Assembly: GCF_001644605.1 (NCBI RefSeq)
Contig: NZ_CP011388.1
Coordinates: 4,197,501-4,261,500 of the forward strand
Origin: Paenibacillus swuensis
Lineage (GTDB): Bacteria > Bacillota > Bacilli > Paenibacillales > DY6
Direction of reading: 5' to 3'
DNA length: 64,000 nt
In this document: positions 18,163-25,973 of the stretch, one piece after another
Numbering within the stretch: the first letter of the stretch is position 1
Layout of the letters: each line of letters begins with the position of its first letter
Translations under genes and position numbers: made by a program
Notes under the pieces: generated by a model
Told to the model about the DNA's origin: nothing
The model's database searches: none
What the model saw: only the letters and a program-made list of their open reading frames with translations

Positions 18163-18691
18163 AGTTTGCGCCTCCTTTAGCAATCGCTAATGAATCTGGA
18201 TTCCCTCGCAATTTTCCCTGTAACACTTTGAGTCCTTTATGCACTCTGGATTTCACTGTACCCAGCGGGATGCTGAGAATGTCCGCAATCTCCTGATTGG
18301 TACAGTCATTGAGATACTTTAGAATGATAACCTTCCGCAGCTTGTCCGACAGTTGGTTCAATAATTCATTAAGCTCTTGACGTTCCCAGTGCCCCTCAAA
18401 GACCGTTTCAGCACTCTCGTTAAGCCCCGATGTTCCCCGCCAGCCATAATATATAGCCTCTTTAATCAACTTCAACTTGCTCCGCTTGGTAGCATTAGTG
18501 CAGGTGTTGACAGCGATGCGCATTAACCAAGCTTTTAATGCCGTTTCCGGTATCCCTGATCGATCGCAAACCAGCGCTTTGAGGAATACGTCCTGGCACA
18601 TATCCTCCGCATCAGCTGCATTTCGCAACAAGTAATAACAGAAACGGTAAACTTCCATGTTATACGTGTAAAATAATTCTTGATTCGTCAA
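18146..18691 (-). CDS. ECF-type RNA polymerase sigma factor
   Basis: A 181-residue sigma-70 family protein with only region 2 (YRFCYYLLRNAADAEDMCQD, about 15-34) and region 4 (NQEIADILSIPLGTVKSRVH, about 133-152). It is co-transcribed with and overlaps its DUF4179 anti-sigma gene. It is divergent from the FAD oxidase gene, with about 150 bases between the starts, so it might control that gene as well as itself; that is an inference. Confidence 0.92.
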   Translation of the reverse strand: MTNQELFYTYNMEVYRFCYYLLRNAADAEDMCQDVFLKALVCDRSGIPETALKAWLMRIAVNTCTNATKRSKLKLIKEAIYYGWRGTSGLNESAETVFEGHWERQELNELLNQLSDKLRKVIILKYLNDCTNQEIADILSIPLGTVKSRVHKGLKVLQGKLRGNPDSLAIAKGGANYGTEH

Positions 18692-18839
18692 CAGGTCTAT
18701 TCACCTCTTTTATTTTCAAACTATGTATATAACAAATAAAGCTTCCAAAAAGTTCAAAATTTTCCTGCGAACCAACATAAAATTTATGATATGCTTTTCT
18801 CTCAAAGTAACTAAACCATTACATAAACAGGAGCGGAGC

Positions 18840-20291
18840 ATGAAGATTAAATTAATGGTTATAACCCTGCTAAGTGCCTTATGTCTATTCATTTACGTTC
18901 AAACCGACTCAGCGGATCAGGATCCTTTCCTGATTACAGATTACAGCCGACTTCACCCTGTCAAAGTAGAACGGGTTATACAAGGTCGCGAAGAAGCTCA
19001 GCTTGTGGAACTGGTAAGAGATGCCCGAGACCAAGGAAAAACGATCTCCATCGCGGGTCAACGTCACAGCCAGGGCGGGCATACCTACTATAAAGATGGG
19101 ATCGTTGTGGATATGACGCACTATAATCGCATACTTGAAGTAGATCCTGTGAATCGAAAGATAAGAGTACAAGCCGGGGCCACATGGGAAGATGTGCAAA
19201 ATGCGGTCAACCCCCCCGGTCTCGCTGTGCGGACGATGCAATCCCAGAACCTCTTTACGATCGGCGGGTCCGTCAGCATTAACGCCCACGGCAGAGATAT
19301 TCGTAACGGTTCCCTCATAGCGAGTGTAGAGTCCTTTCGACTGCTTACGGCGGACGGAAACATCAGAGAAGTCAGCCGCACCGTCAACGCGGACTTGTTC
19401 CCTCTAGCACTCGGCGGTTATGGGCTGTTCGGCATCATCCTTGACGTCACTTTGACACTTACCGACGATGTTGTCTATAGAATGACTACAGAGGATCTCC
19501 AAGTTGAGAACTATACGAAATACTTTCTTCAGCAAGTCAAATCCAATCCAGATATTGAGTTGCATATCGCGCGAATTTCCGTGTCCCCGGACAAACCGCT
19601 TACTGACATGTACGCTATAAATTACACGAGGGATGCCTCTATTCCTTTGTCAGAGCACAACACCCTTAAAACAAAAGAAAAATGGGTCGTGCCAACGAAA
19701 GCTTTGTTTCAGCTTAACCGGTCCTTCGATTGGGGAAAAGAAGTGCTGTGGAACCTACAGAAAGAGTATTTTCACAACCAAAAAAATGCCTTGATTAGCC
19801 GAAACAATGCCATGCGCTCGGAGTCTCAGTTCATGGAATATAGCGGTGCAGGCGCGAATGATTTTTTGCAGGAATATTTTATCCCCGTAGGAGAATTCGC
19901 AGGGTTTGTTGAGGACCTAAGAAATGTGCTGACAGAAGAAGAGTTAAACCTGCTCAACATTACCGTACGATATGTAAATGAGGATGAGGAAGCTGTCATG
20001 TCCTATGCTCGAGAAGATATGTTCGCACTTGTGTGTCTGTTCCACGCTCCGCTCTCATCCGATGCTCAGTTTCAGACCAAGGCAGGCATCCGCCGAATTA
20101 TAGACCAAGTCATTAAACACCGTGGAACCTATTACTTACCTTATGCCGGCTACCCTACCGTGAAGCAATTTCAAACGGTGTATCCTAATTATCGGCATTT
20201 TTTCGTTCAAAAAGAGAACTACGATCCGGGTCGTCTCTTCACGAATCAATTTTATGAGCAGTACAACAAAGGAGAATCCACACATTCATGA
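18840..20291 (+). CDS. FAD-linked oxidoreductase (PCMH-type) with N-terminal membrane anchor
   Basis: About 483 residues. A hydrophobic N-terminus (about 3-20) suggests export or anchoring. The PCMH FAD-binding domain shows VQAGATWEDVQ and FTIGGSVSINAHGRDIRNGS; His76 in AGQRHSQGGH sits where related oxidases bind FAD covalently. The C-terminal YDPGRLFTNQF is typical of the berberine-bridge/alditol oxidase group. Substrate unknown. ATG at 18840 follows CAGGAGCGGAG; the frame is open 39 codons further upstream without a good ribosome site. It overlaps the next gene by four bases. Confidence 0.82.
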   Translation: MKIKLMVITLLSALCLFIYVQTDSADQDPFLITDYSRLHPVKVERVIQGREEAQLVELVRDARDQGKTISIAGQRHSQGGHTYYKDGIVVDMTHYNRILEVDPVNRKIRVQAGATWEDVQNAVNPPGLAVRTMQSQNLFTIGGSVSINAHGRDIRNGSLIASVESFRLLTADGNIREVSRTVNADLFPLALGGYGLFGIILDVTLTLTDDVVYRMTTEDLQVENYTKYFLQQVKSNPDIELHIARISVSPDKPLTDMYAINYTRDASIPLSEHNTLKTKEKWVVPTKALFQLNRSFDWGKEVLWNLQKEYFHNQKNALISRNNAMRSESQFMEYSGAGANDFLQEYFIPVGEFAGFVEDLRNVLTEEELNLLNITVRYVNEDEEAVMSYAREDMFALVCLFHAPLSSDAQFQTKAGIRRIIDQVIKHRGTYYLPYAGYPTVKQFQTVYPNYRHFFVQKENYDPGRLFTNQFYEQYNKGESTHS

Positions 20292-20863
20292 TGAATATTC
20301 AATGGCTGATCCGTTCCCAGAGCATTGTCACTTTGGCTGCCGGTATGATCTATCCCTACTATCTGCTGTTTCTCAAAAATTTAGGAAACAGTTATACAAA
20401 ATACGGTCTCGCTTTTGCGGTGTTCACCATTAGTTCCGCGGCGGTTTCGCAATGGGTTGCGCCACGTCTGGACATGCACGCACAACGTATCTTGATTCTG
20501 AGTTCCTTGGGCATGATGGCGGCGATGCTGGCTTTCCCGTGGACTACCTCTTATCTGTGGGTGCTGGTCCTTCAGCTACTGATGGGTACATGCAATGCGA
20601 TGCAAAAGATGAGCGAACGACTTCTCTTGGCGGATTACACTGAACGCGGCGCCCGGGGCGCTGTTATCGGTTCTTATCATTTCTGGACTTCGGTCGCGTC
20701 TGGATTTGCCGTCCTGTTGGGAGGGGTATTGATTGATTGGCTAACGATTAACGCGCTTTTCTATTTAAGTGCAGTTCTGTATGGTGTGAGCGCTTGGACG
20801 GTTTGGAAGTTTAGTAAAGTGAAGCAAAATATTCAAAGTATGAAACCGCCCTCTTATCATTAA
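20288..20863 (+). CDS. Half-size MFS transporter-like membrane protein
   Basis: 191 residues with about six membrane helices, equal to half of a 12-helix major facilitator protein. No second half is present downstream: a terminator follows at once. Either it is a remnant or it works as a dimer. ATGATG gives two possible starts, the first overlapping the FAD oxidase stop (ATGA), so the pair is translationally coupled and perhaps functionally linked. Confidence 0.7.
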   Translation: MMNIQWLIRSQSIVTLAAGMIYPYYLLFLKNLGNSYTKYGLAFAVFTISSAAVSQWVAPRLDMHAQRILILSSLGMMAAMLAFPWTTSYLWVLVLQLLMGTCNAMQKMSERLLLADYTERGARGAVIGSYHFWTSVASGFAVLLGGVLIDWLTINALFYLSAVLYGVSAWTVWKFSKVKQNIQSMKPPSYH

Positions 20864-20884
20864 AGGGCGGTTTATTTTATTTTA
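20843..20884 (+). terminator. Terminator after the FAD oxidase/MFS pair
   Basis: AAACCGCCCT and AGGGCGGTTT form a 10-bp perfect stem with an 11-base loop, followed by ATTTTATTTT. The MFS stop codon lies within the loop. Confidence 0.88.
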
Positions 20885-21024
20885 AATCATAAAGTACGTA
20901 ATTTTTGGAAATAAACCTATTTACATATTTATATTTCCATGTGATAATGCAATTAACTAATTAGATGTTAATTAAATTAGATATTTATTAAAACATTTCC
21001 AAATTCGAAAGGAAGGTTATAATC

Positions 21025-21204
21025 ATGTTTTATGTCGATGAGTACGTTGCACAAAAAATGATAGAATACCGACATAAAGAATTATCCGATATACACCGGC
21101 GACGCGATCCAGGTTACCTTGTGCATTTGCAAACTGCATTCAACAAGACCAATACGTTTGAGTTTCTTCTCATCCCTTTACTCTTCTTAGAAATCATGCA
21201 ATAA
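21025..21204 (+). CDS. Small hypothetical protein (59 aa)
   Basis: Begins MFYVDEYVAQKMIEYR and ends in a hydrophobic FEFLLIPLLFLEIMQ tail. AAAGGAAGG lies eight bases upstream of the ATG and the AT-rich region before it could hold a promoter. A basic RHKELSDIHRRRDP middle and a hydrophobic end could allow membrane contact. It precedes the ArsR-type regulator by 55 bases. I do not recognise a family; expression is inferred from the ribosome site only. Confidence 0.55.
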   Translation: MFYVDEYVAQKMIEYRHKELSDIHRRRDPGYLVHLQTAFNKTNTFEFLLIPLLFLEIMQ

Positions 21205-21259
21205 TATGCCTATGTAATTAGATATGTGTTTAATTGTTCACAAAGAGAGGATCGAATAT

Positions 21260-21853
21260 ATGCAATTAGATAAATTGGTTTCATTTCATAAGGCCGTTGG
21301 CGATGTCACGCGAATTCGAATTCTTGCGATGCTGAAGGACGGTCCGTTACATGGGCAGGCTTTGGCAGGGAAACTGGGGGTTACGCCTCCTACCATTACA
21401 CATCATATGACGAAATTAAGGGAGGTTGGGCTTGTGTTTGAGCGCAGAGATAAGAATAATGTTTACTTTCATCTCGATGAGAAAAGTTTAAAGCAACAAG
21501 CTGGCGCGATTGTGAACAAGGTAACTGCATCGATTTCAGAATTGGATGGTGACGAAGCCGCCGCGCTGGTAAAAGAGAAGCAATCGGTAATTCGAAATTT
21601 TTTTGCCGGAGACGGTACGTTGAAACAAATGCCTGCCCAGCGTAAGAAGAAACTGTATGTGCTGGAGCATATGGCGGCTACACTGCAACCGAATCAGAAA
21701 TATACAGAGAAAGAAATAAACGAATTCATTAAGCGTTATCATCCTGATTTTGCAACCATTCGTAGAGAATTTATTATGGGCCATTACATGTATCGCGAGA
21801 ATGATGTGTATGAGCTTAATCCGCGAGAAATGTGGGGAAATGTAGAAGGTTGA
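21260..21853 (+). CDS. ArsR-type transcriptional regulator with DUF2087 domain
   Basis: A 197-residue protein. Residues about 5-80 form a winged helix (GDVTRIRILAML, VTPPTITHHMTKLREVGLV); residues about 115-190 form the DUF2087 domain (KYTEKEINEFIKRYHPDFATIRREFI). Regulators of this pairing occur widely in Firmicutes next to varied genes. No metal-binding cysteine pair is seen, so it is probably not a metal sensor. The next gene, 52 bases on, is a DinB-like protein and a likely co-transcribed partner. ATG at 21260 is preceded by AGAGAGG. Confidence 0.85.
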   Translation: MQLDKLVSFHKAVGDVTRIRILAMLKDGPLHGQALAGKLGVTPPTITHHMTKLREVGLVFERRDKNNVYFHLDEKSLKQQAGAIVNKVTASISELDGDEAAALVKEKQSVIRNFFAGDGTLKQMPAQRKKKLYVLEHMAATLQPNQKYTEKEINEFIKRYHPDFATIRREFIMGHYMYRENDVYELNPREMWGNVEG

Positions 21854-21905
21854 CGTTAAGTGTTCCGTTTGTTCGCTATAAAGACAAATCTATGGAGGTT
21901 TTCCT

Positions 21906-22439
21906 ATGAAATCAACGAATGACTTTGAAACTGTGTTTTTAAAGGAATCCATCGAAACGTTTGAAAGCATGAAAAAGCTTGGCGACCGAACCCTGGAAAG
22001 GTTAAAGGAAGAACACTTTAATCACGTTATAGACCCGGAGTCCAACTCTATGGAAATCATCATACAGCATATGTGTGGAAACATGCGCTCCCGGTGGACA
22101 AATTTCCTCACGACTGACGGAGAGAAACCCGACCGGAACCGCGACCAGGAATTTGTGCAGGGAAAACGGACGAAGGAAGAACTGATCGCCATGTGGGAGC
22201 AAGGCTGGACGTTGGTATTTACCACCCTCCGTTCCTTACAGCCCGAAGACTTACTTCGAACGATTACCATTCGAGGCGAAGCGCATACGGTGATTCGGGC
22301 GATTCAACGACAAATCTCACATTACGGTTATCATGTAGGGCAGATGGTATTCCTTGGTAAGCATTTGTTAGAAGACAGTTGGGAGTCGCTCAGTGTGCCT
22401 CGTGCCGGGGCTCCTGAACGTAACAAACAAGACCGCTGA
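21906..22439 (+). CDS. DinB-like DUF1572 protein
   Basis: A 177-residue four-helix protein of the DinB/DUF1572 type: SMEIIIQHMCGNMRSRWTN carries the first metal-site histidine and ISHYGYHVGQMVFLGK two further ones, which would bind a divalent metal. Many members are thiol-dependent transferases or stress proteins; the role of this one is unknown. TATGGAGGTT precedes the start. It sits just after the ArsR/DUF2087 gene. Confidence 0.85.
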   Translation: MKSTNDFETVFLKESIETFESMKKLGDRTLERLKEEHFNHVIDPESNSMEIIIQHMCGNMRSRWTNFLTTDGEKPDRNRDQEFVQGKRTKEELIAMWEQGWTLVFTTLRSLQPEDLLRTITIRGEAHTVIRAIQRQISHYGYHVGQMVFLGKHLLEDSWESLSVPRAGAPERNKQDR

Positions 22440-22485
22440 GTACGAACTCGGCGGTTTGTTGGGAACACAAGTACCATATTAGAGA

Positions 22486-23226
22486 TCAATCAGAATACGC
22501 AGCTTGCGAGAGCAACCCTATTTGCCGTTCAAAATAACGAATCCGATCCACCACTTGCTTATATTCCGGTTGTATTGCTTTGGGCAGATTCTTAACTTCA
22601 ATGGAGCCTTTACTTGGGTTGAGTCCGCTCTGGGCAAGAAGTGTCTCTTGGCGCAAGATAGAATCCGTGTAATCCGTATATTGTTCCGGCGTGAGCACAG
22701 CACGGCTATCGCCGAGCTCGTTCAGCCGGTCGAAGTAGGACTGGACTTCCGCGAACAATTGACGAACTTCAGCCTGCTTCGCTGCAGGCAGCGCATCCAC
22801 ATCAATTTGCCACGCATCGTTCCCATAGGCCACCTTTGCCGCTATTACCGCCTTCGCCAACTTCTCGAACTTCGGATAGTCCGCGCCCAGCATTTTCTTG
22901 GCGCCCATGAACTTGAAACCCACCTTCTGGTATTGCTGCATCGTCACCGTGACGAAAGTCCGCTTCGCGATTTCATAGGACCCGTAAATTCGGTCCGCCA
23001 CCGAAGGGGTAGAGAACGCGCTTATCGTTAACGCTACAGCCATAACTGCCGCACTCGCGATAAGTCTGTATGTGAATCGGCGCTTGCGTTTACGGGCCTC
23101 TGACGGAAATCGCTTCTGCAGCTCCTTCCCCACGCTCTGATCCAGTGCCCTTATTCCTTCTTCCTGCCCCGCAAGCACCGCCTGTTGCATCACACGCTTA
23201 AACTCTCGCTCTGTGTACCGATTCAT
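22486..23226 (-). CDS. Putative anti-sigma factor (DUF3600-like)
   Basis: A 246-residue protein with a cytoplasmic N-terminus, one membrane helix near residues 55-75 and an outer helical region (about 80-240) resembling DUF3600. Its position after, and 29-base overlap with, an ECF sigma gene supports an anti-sigma role. ATG at 23226 is chosen because GGAGGAG lies seven bases upstream. The DUF3600 assignment is from memory of the family and less certain than the genomic role. Confidence 0.68.
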   Translation of the reverse strand: MNRYTEREFKRVMQQAVLAGQEEGIRALDQSVGKELQKRFPSEARKRKRRFTYRLIASAAVMAVALTISAFSTPSVADRIYGSYEIAKRTFVTVTMQQYQKVGFKFMGAKKMLGADYPKFEKLAKAVIAAKVAYGNDAWQIDVDALPAAKQAEVRQLFAEVQSYFDRLNELGDSRAVLTPEQYTDYTDSILRQETLLAQSGLNPSKGSIEVKNLPKAIQPEYKQVVDRIRYFERQIGLLSQAAYSD

Positions 23227-23788
23227 ACTCGTTCTCCTCCAATCTCTTCCCATTCACATCTTCCTCCATGAAGTGAACCCGCAACCGCTTCAACGCGGTA
23301 TGATGCCTGGATTTCACCGTACCCACAGGCACCGATAGCAACGCAGCAATGCCGGTCAGACAAGAATAATAACGGAGCACGATGACCTCGCGAAGCTTCG
23401 GCGGCAGCGTCTGGACTTGCTTCAGCATCACCTGCCGCCGCTCGAACAGGAGACCGTCTTCCTCATACATCGCCGGTTCCACGTACTGCTTCTGCTTCTC
23501 GAATAATCGGAACCTGCGCCATGCCGTCCTGCGATAGCTGCTCACTTGCCGAATGACGAGCCCATGCAACCAATAGCGGAACGAACGCTCAGAGTCGTAT
23601 TTATGATAACTTTTCCACAGCGCAACATATACCTCATGGACCACCTCTACCGCATCCCCCGGGTTGGACACCAACAATCGGACCATGCGGTAGACATCTT
23701 CCTTCGTCTCATGATACAGCTCCGTGAACGCGGATGGCTCGTCCGCTTCCATACGCAGCAAGAGCGCCCGCAATTTGTCCTCCTTCAC
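23198..23788 (-). CDS. ECF-type RNA polymerase sigma factor
   Basis: 196 residues with region 2 (FTELYHETKEDVYRMVRLLV, about 20-39) and region 4 (GIAALLSVPVGTVKSRHHTA). It forms an operon with the membrane protein that overlaps its end. It is the second such pair within 7 kb and is not closely similar to the first (18146-18691). Target genes unknown. Confidence 0.88.
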   Translation of the reverse strand: MKEDKLRALLLRMEADEPSAFTELYHETKEDVYRMVRLLVSNPGDAVEVVHEVYVALWKSYHKYDSERSFRYWLHGLVIRQVSSYRRTAWRRFRLFEKQKQYVEPAMYEEDGLLFERRQVMLKQVQTLPPKLREVIVLRYYSCLTGIAALLSVPVGTVKSRHHTALKRLRVHFMEEDVNGKRLEENEYESVHRARV

Positions 23789-23851
23789 TGAATCCCCCTC
23801 CTTCCTTCTACACCCTATATTGGTCCGATCTTGGCAAAAGGTTCATTTACA

Positions 23852-23895
23852 CAACAATAAACCCCCGGACTTCAGGTCACGAGACCTTCCGAGGG
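23852..23895 (-). terminator. Terminator after the EndoQ-like gene
   Basis: Minus-strand CCCTCGGA pairs with TCCGGGGG (one U-G pair), with an inner AGGTC/GACCT-like stem, followed by TTTATTGTTG. Ends the nudF-EndoQ transcript. Confidence 0.7.
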
Positions 23896-23901
23896 CTGCT
23901 G

Positions 23902-25092
23902 CTATTGGTACTTCTCCACTTTCCCGTACGTACCTCCGCCGCCGACACCGAGGCGGAGCGTGCCCTCGCGCGCTTGCATAACATAGCGCGCAATCTCCCC
24001 GCCGGCCGCCGCCTCGAGGTCCGCCGCCGTTGCCTGGTGCAGAATGTTCATTTCCGTGCCGAACCGCTCAAGCAGCGCAGCCAACTTGCGCTTTCCGAGG
24101 CCCGGGATGAATTCCAGCGGCACCTGGTAACGGTACGGCGGACGATGTGCTGCCACCACAGGCGCGGCGCGGTCTGCGATATCGAGGATGCGGTCCATGA
24201 CACCGCGGACAAGCTTCTTGCTGCCGCAATACAGGCAGCGTTCCACCGAGGCTGCATCCTCGTCAAGGATCGAACCGCACCCGCCGCAATAGGTGCGGTG
24301 GTATTTACCGAGACGGGGATTCAGCCCGTAATTGGCCGTTACGCCGCGACCGGCATCGCCTCGCAGCGCCTTCACGACCTCCGCGTAGCTGGGTGATTCC
24401 AAAGCCATCAAATTATACTCCCTGCCGATTTTCGCTAAAGAGTGGGCGTCGGAATCCGTGAGGAACGTGAAGGCATCCAACTCGGATAGGTATCCCGCCA
24501 TTTCCGTATCCGCGCTCAAGCCTAACTCCACCGCGGCGATGCCGTCCAGATCCAGCACATGTTCAATGCGTGTCGAGCAGCTGCCGTATACACTTTTGTG
24601 CGGCGTAAAAATATGAGCGGGTATCACCACACCGCCCCGTCCCAACACTTGCTCCTGCAACACGCGCGCTTGAACGTAAATGCGTTGGGAGCTGAGCTCC
24701 ACGTTCTTCATATGATGCCGCATCCACGCTGTGAAATCCTGCATGACCGCAAGCGTCGGCAAATACACAAGCACATGCGCAGTTCCCATACCCGGGTCCC
24801 GCACCTCAATCTCGCTTCCAAGCAACACGGTAGTATCCCTGTAACGAATACCCCCGCCTTCAAGCTCCTCCATATCCCCCGAGTCCAGATAGTTCATGAT
24901 CTCTTCCTGAACCGAAGGGGAGTGCGAGTCAATAATCCCTACAATATCAATGCCTTTACGCTCTGAAGCTTCCCGCGCGATATTATAGAACGTCAAGTCC
25001 TTGCTTCCGCTGATCTTTACGGGGCTGCCTTTCTCCGTTCGCCCGATATGGATGTGCATATCTACGTAGTACGAGCTTAACGCCTTCGACAT
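23902..25092 (-). CDS. Endonuclease Q family protein
   Basis: A 396-residue protein. N-terminal PHP phosphoesterase domain (DMHIHIGRT, GIIDSHSP, VIPAHIFTPH and LTDSDAHS metal-binding histidines), then a zinc ribbon (CGGC at about 267 and CLYC) and a C-terminal helix-hairpin-helix (FIPGLGKRKLAALLERFGT). This is the architecture of EndoQ, which cuts DNA 5' of uracil, hypoxanthine and abasic sites. It follows nudF by three bases, so both may be housekeeping repair functions in one operon. Confidence 0.9.
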   Translation of the reverse strand: MSKALSSYYVDMHIHIGRTEKGSPVKISGSKDLTFYNIAREASERKGIDIVGIIDSHSPSVQEEIMNYLDSGDMEELEGGGIRYRDTTVLLGSEIEVRDPGMGTAHVLVYLPTLAVMQDFTAWMRHHMKNVELSSQRIYVQARVLQEQVLGRGGVVIPAHIFTPHKSVYGSCSTRIEHVLDLDGIAAVELGLSADTEMAGYLSELDAFTFLTDSDAHSLAKIGREYNLMALESPSYAEVVKALRGDAGRGVTANYGLNPRLGKYHRTYCGGCGSILDEDAASVERCLYCGSKKLVRGVMDRILDIADRAAPVVAAHRPPYRYQVPLEFIPGLGKRKLAALLERFGTEMNILHQATAADLEAAAGGEIARYVMQAREGTLRLGVGGGGTYGKVEKYQ

Positions 25093-25095
25093 CGC

Positions 25096-25665
25096 TTAAA
25101 TCCGACCTGTCAGTTGATACACTTGCCATGCGTACACAGCGGTGATGGTCTTGGCATCGCTGATGCGCCATTCCGCCATATATCGCTGCGCCTCTTCCAG
25201 CGTAATTGCCTCGATCTCGAGAAACTCATCCTCATCCGGATTGACTTCGCCCTTCGTTAAATTCTCCGCCAAGTAGAGATGAACAATCTCATCCGCAAAA
25301 CCGGGTGAAGTATAGAAGGAGTGTAACAGCCGTATGGAACCGCACTGATAACCTGTCTCCTCTTCCAACTCCCTGCGCGCTGCATCCATCGGGTCCTCTC
25401 CGCTGTCCAGCTTGCCTGCCGGTATTTCCACTTGGCTCTTCTCCAGCGCTTTGCGATATTGCTCCACAACAAGCATCCGACCGTCCTCAGTCAAAGCCAG
25501 AACAGCAACCGCTCCGGGATGCTTCACAATTTCACGTGTGGATGTGCCTCCATTGGGCAGACGGACGGTGTCTACTTGGAGCGAAATGATTTTGCCTTGA
25601 AAAATGGGCTTGAATTCAATCGTCGTTTCCTCGAATTTACGGCCTTCGTAACGTGTATGCTGCAT
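25096..25665 (-). CDS. nudF: ADP-ribose pyrophosphatase (Nudix)
   Basis: A 189-residue hydrolase that splits ADP-ribose into AMP and ribose 5-phosphate. The Nudix box GX5EX7REUXEEXGU is visible from GKLDSGEDP to RRELEEETGY (about residues 92-114). ATG at 25665 (MQHTRYEGRKFEE) is chosen over an upstream in-frame start on the basis of GGAGAGGAGAGG about ten bases before. Its position beside mciZ, EndoQ-like and DUF3866 genes resembles the Bacillus yqkG (nudF) area. Confidence 0.92.
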   Translation of the reverse strand: MQHTRYEGRKFEETTIEFKPIFQGKIISLQVDTVRLPNGGTSTREIVKHPGAVAVLALTEDGRMLVVEQYRKALEKSQVEIPAGKLDSGEDPMDAARRELEEETGYQCGSIRLLHSFYTSPGFADEIVHLYLAENLTKGEVNPDEDEFLEIEAITLEEAQRYMAEWRISDAKTITAVYAWQVYQLTGRI

Positions 25666-25699
25666 GAATACAACACCTCTCCTCTCCATTTACGGCAAG

Positions 25700-25740
25700 A
25701 CATAACTTGTCTTGACTCTACATATACTCCCTATTATATC
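25700..25740 (+). promoter_or_regulatory. Candidate promoter(s) of the mciZ-like gene
   Basis: Two overlapping possibilities. Sigma-E type: ACATAAC (25700-25706), 14 bases, CATATACT (25721-25728; 6 of 7 defined bases of CATACAnT). Sigma-A type: TTGACT (25712-25717), 17 bases, TATATC (25735-25740). MciZ of Bacillus is made under sigma-E, which favours the first. Confidence 0.45.
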
Positions 25741-25766
25741 ACGCGGTCAAAAGCGGAGGGAAAACA

Positions 25767-25973
25767 ATGAAGACCTATGTATCCGATCAGCATATTCGTT
25801 TGGTAGGCAAGGCTTGGGAAGTTCGAAACCGACTTCGTGTGTTGCAAAAAAACCATGAAGCCGGGGTCATGATGCATGATGTGCTTAACCAGTTGGTCCG
25901 TGTGGATTCGGGTTACGCCTCAATAACCCGCAAGCATAATCAGCCGCGCAGCAAACGGCTTCAAAAAATATAA
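25767..25973 (+). CDS. mciZ: MciZ-like inhibitor of Z-ring formation
   Basis: A 68-residue protein whose residues 11-30 (RLVGKAWEVRNRLRVLQKNH) match the conserved LVGKAWEIR core of Bacillus MciZ, a 40-residue mother-cell peptide that caps FtsZ filaments during sporulation. The C-terminal 30 residues go beyond the Bacillus peptide. GGAGGG lies six bases before the ATG and a sigma-E-like promoter is upstream. It is divergent from nudF, near which mciZ lies in Bacillus, and its last 89 bases overlap the end of the convergent DUF3866 gene. Confidence 0.8.
   Translation: MKTYVSDQHIRLVGKAWEVRNRLRVLQKNHEAGVMMHDVLNQLVRVDSGYASITRKHNQPRSKRLQKI

Noticed and set aside
20288-20863. Frameshifted full-length MFS gene
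   Set aside because: No second half is found in any frame downstream; a strong terminator follows the stop codon.
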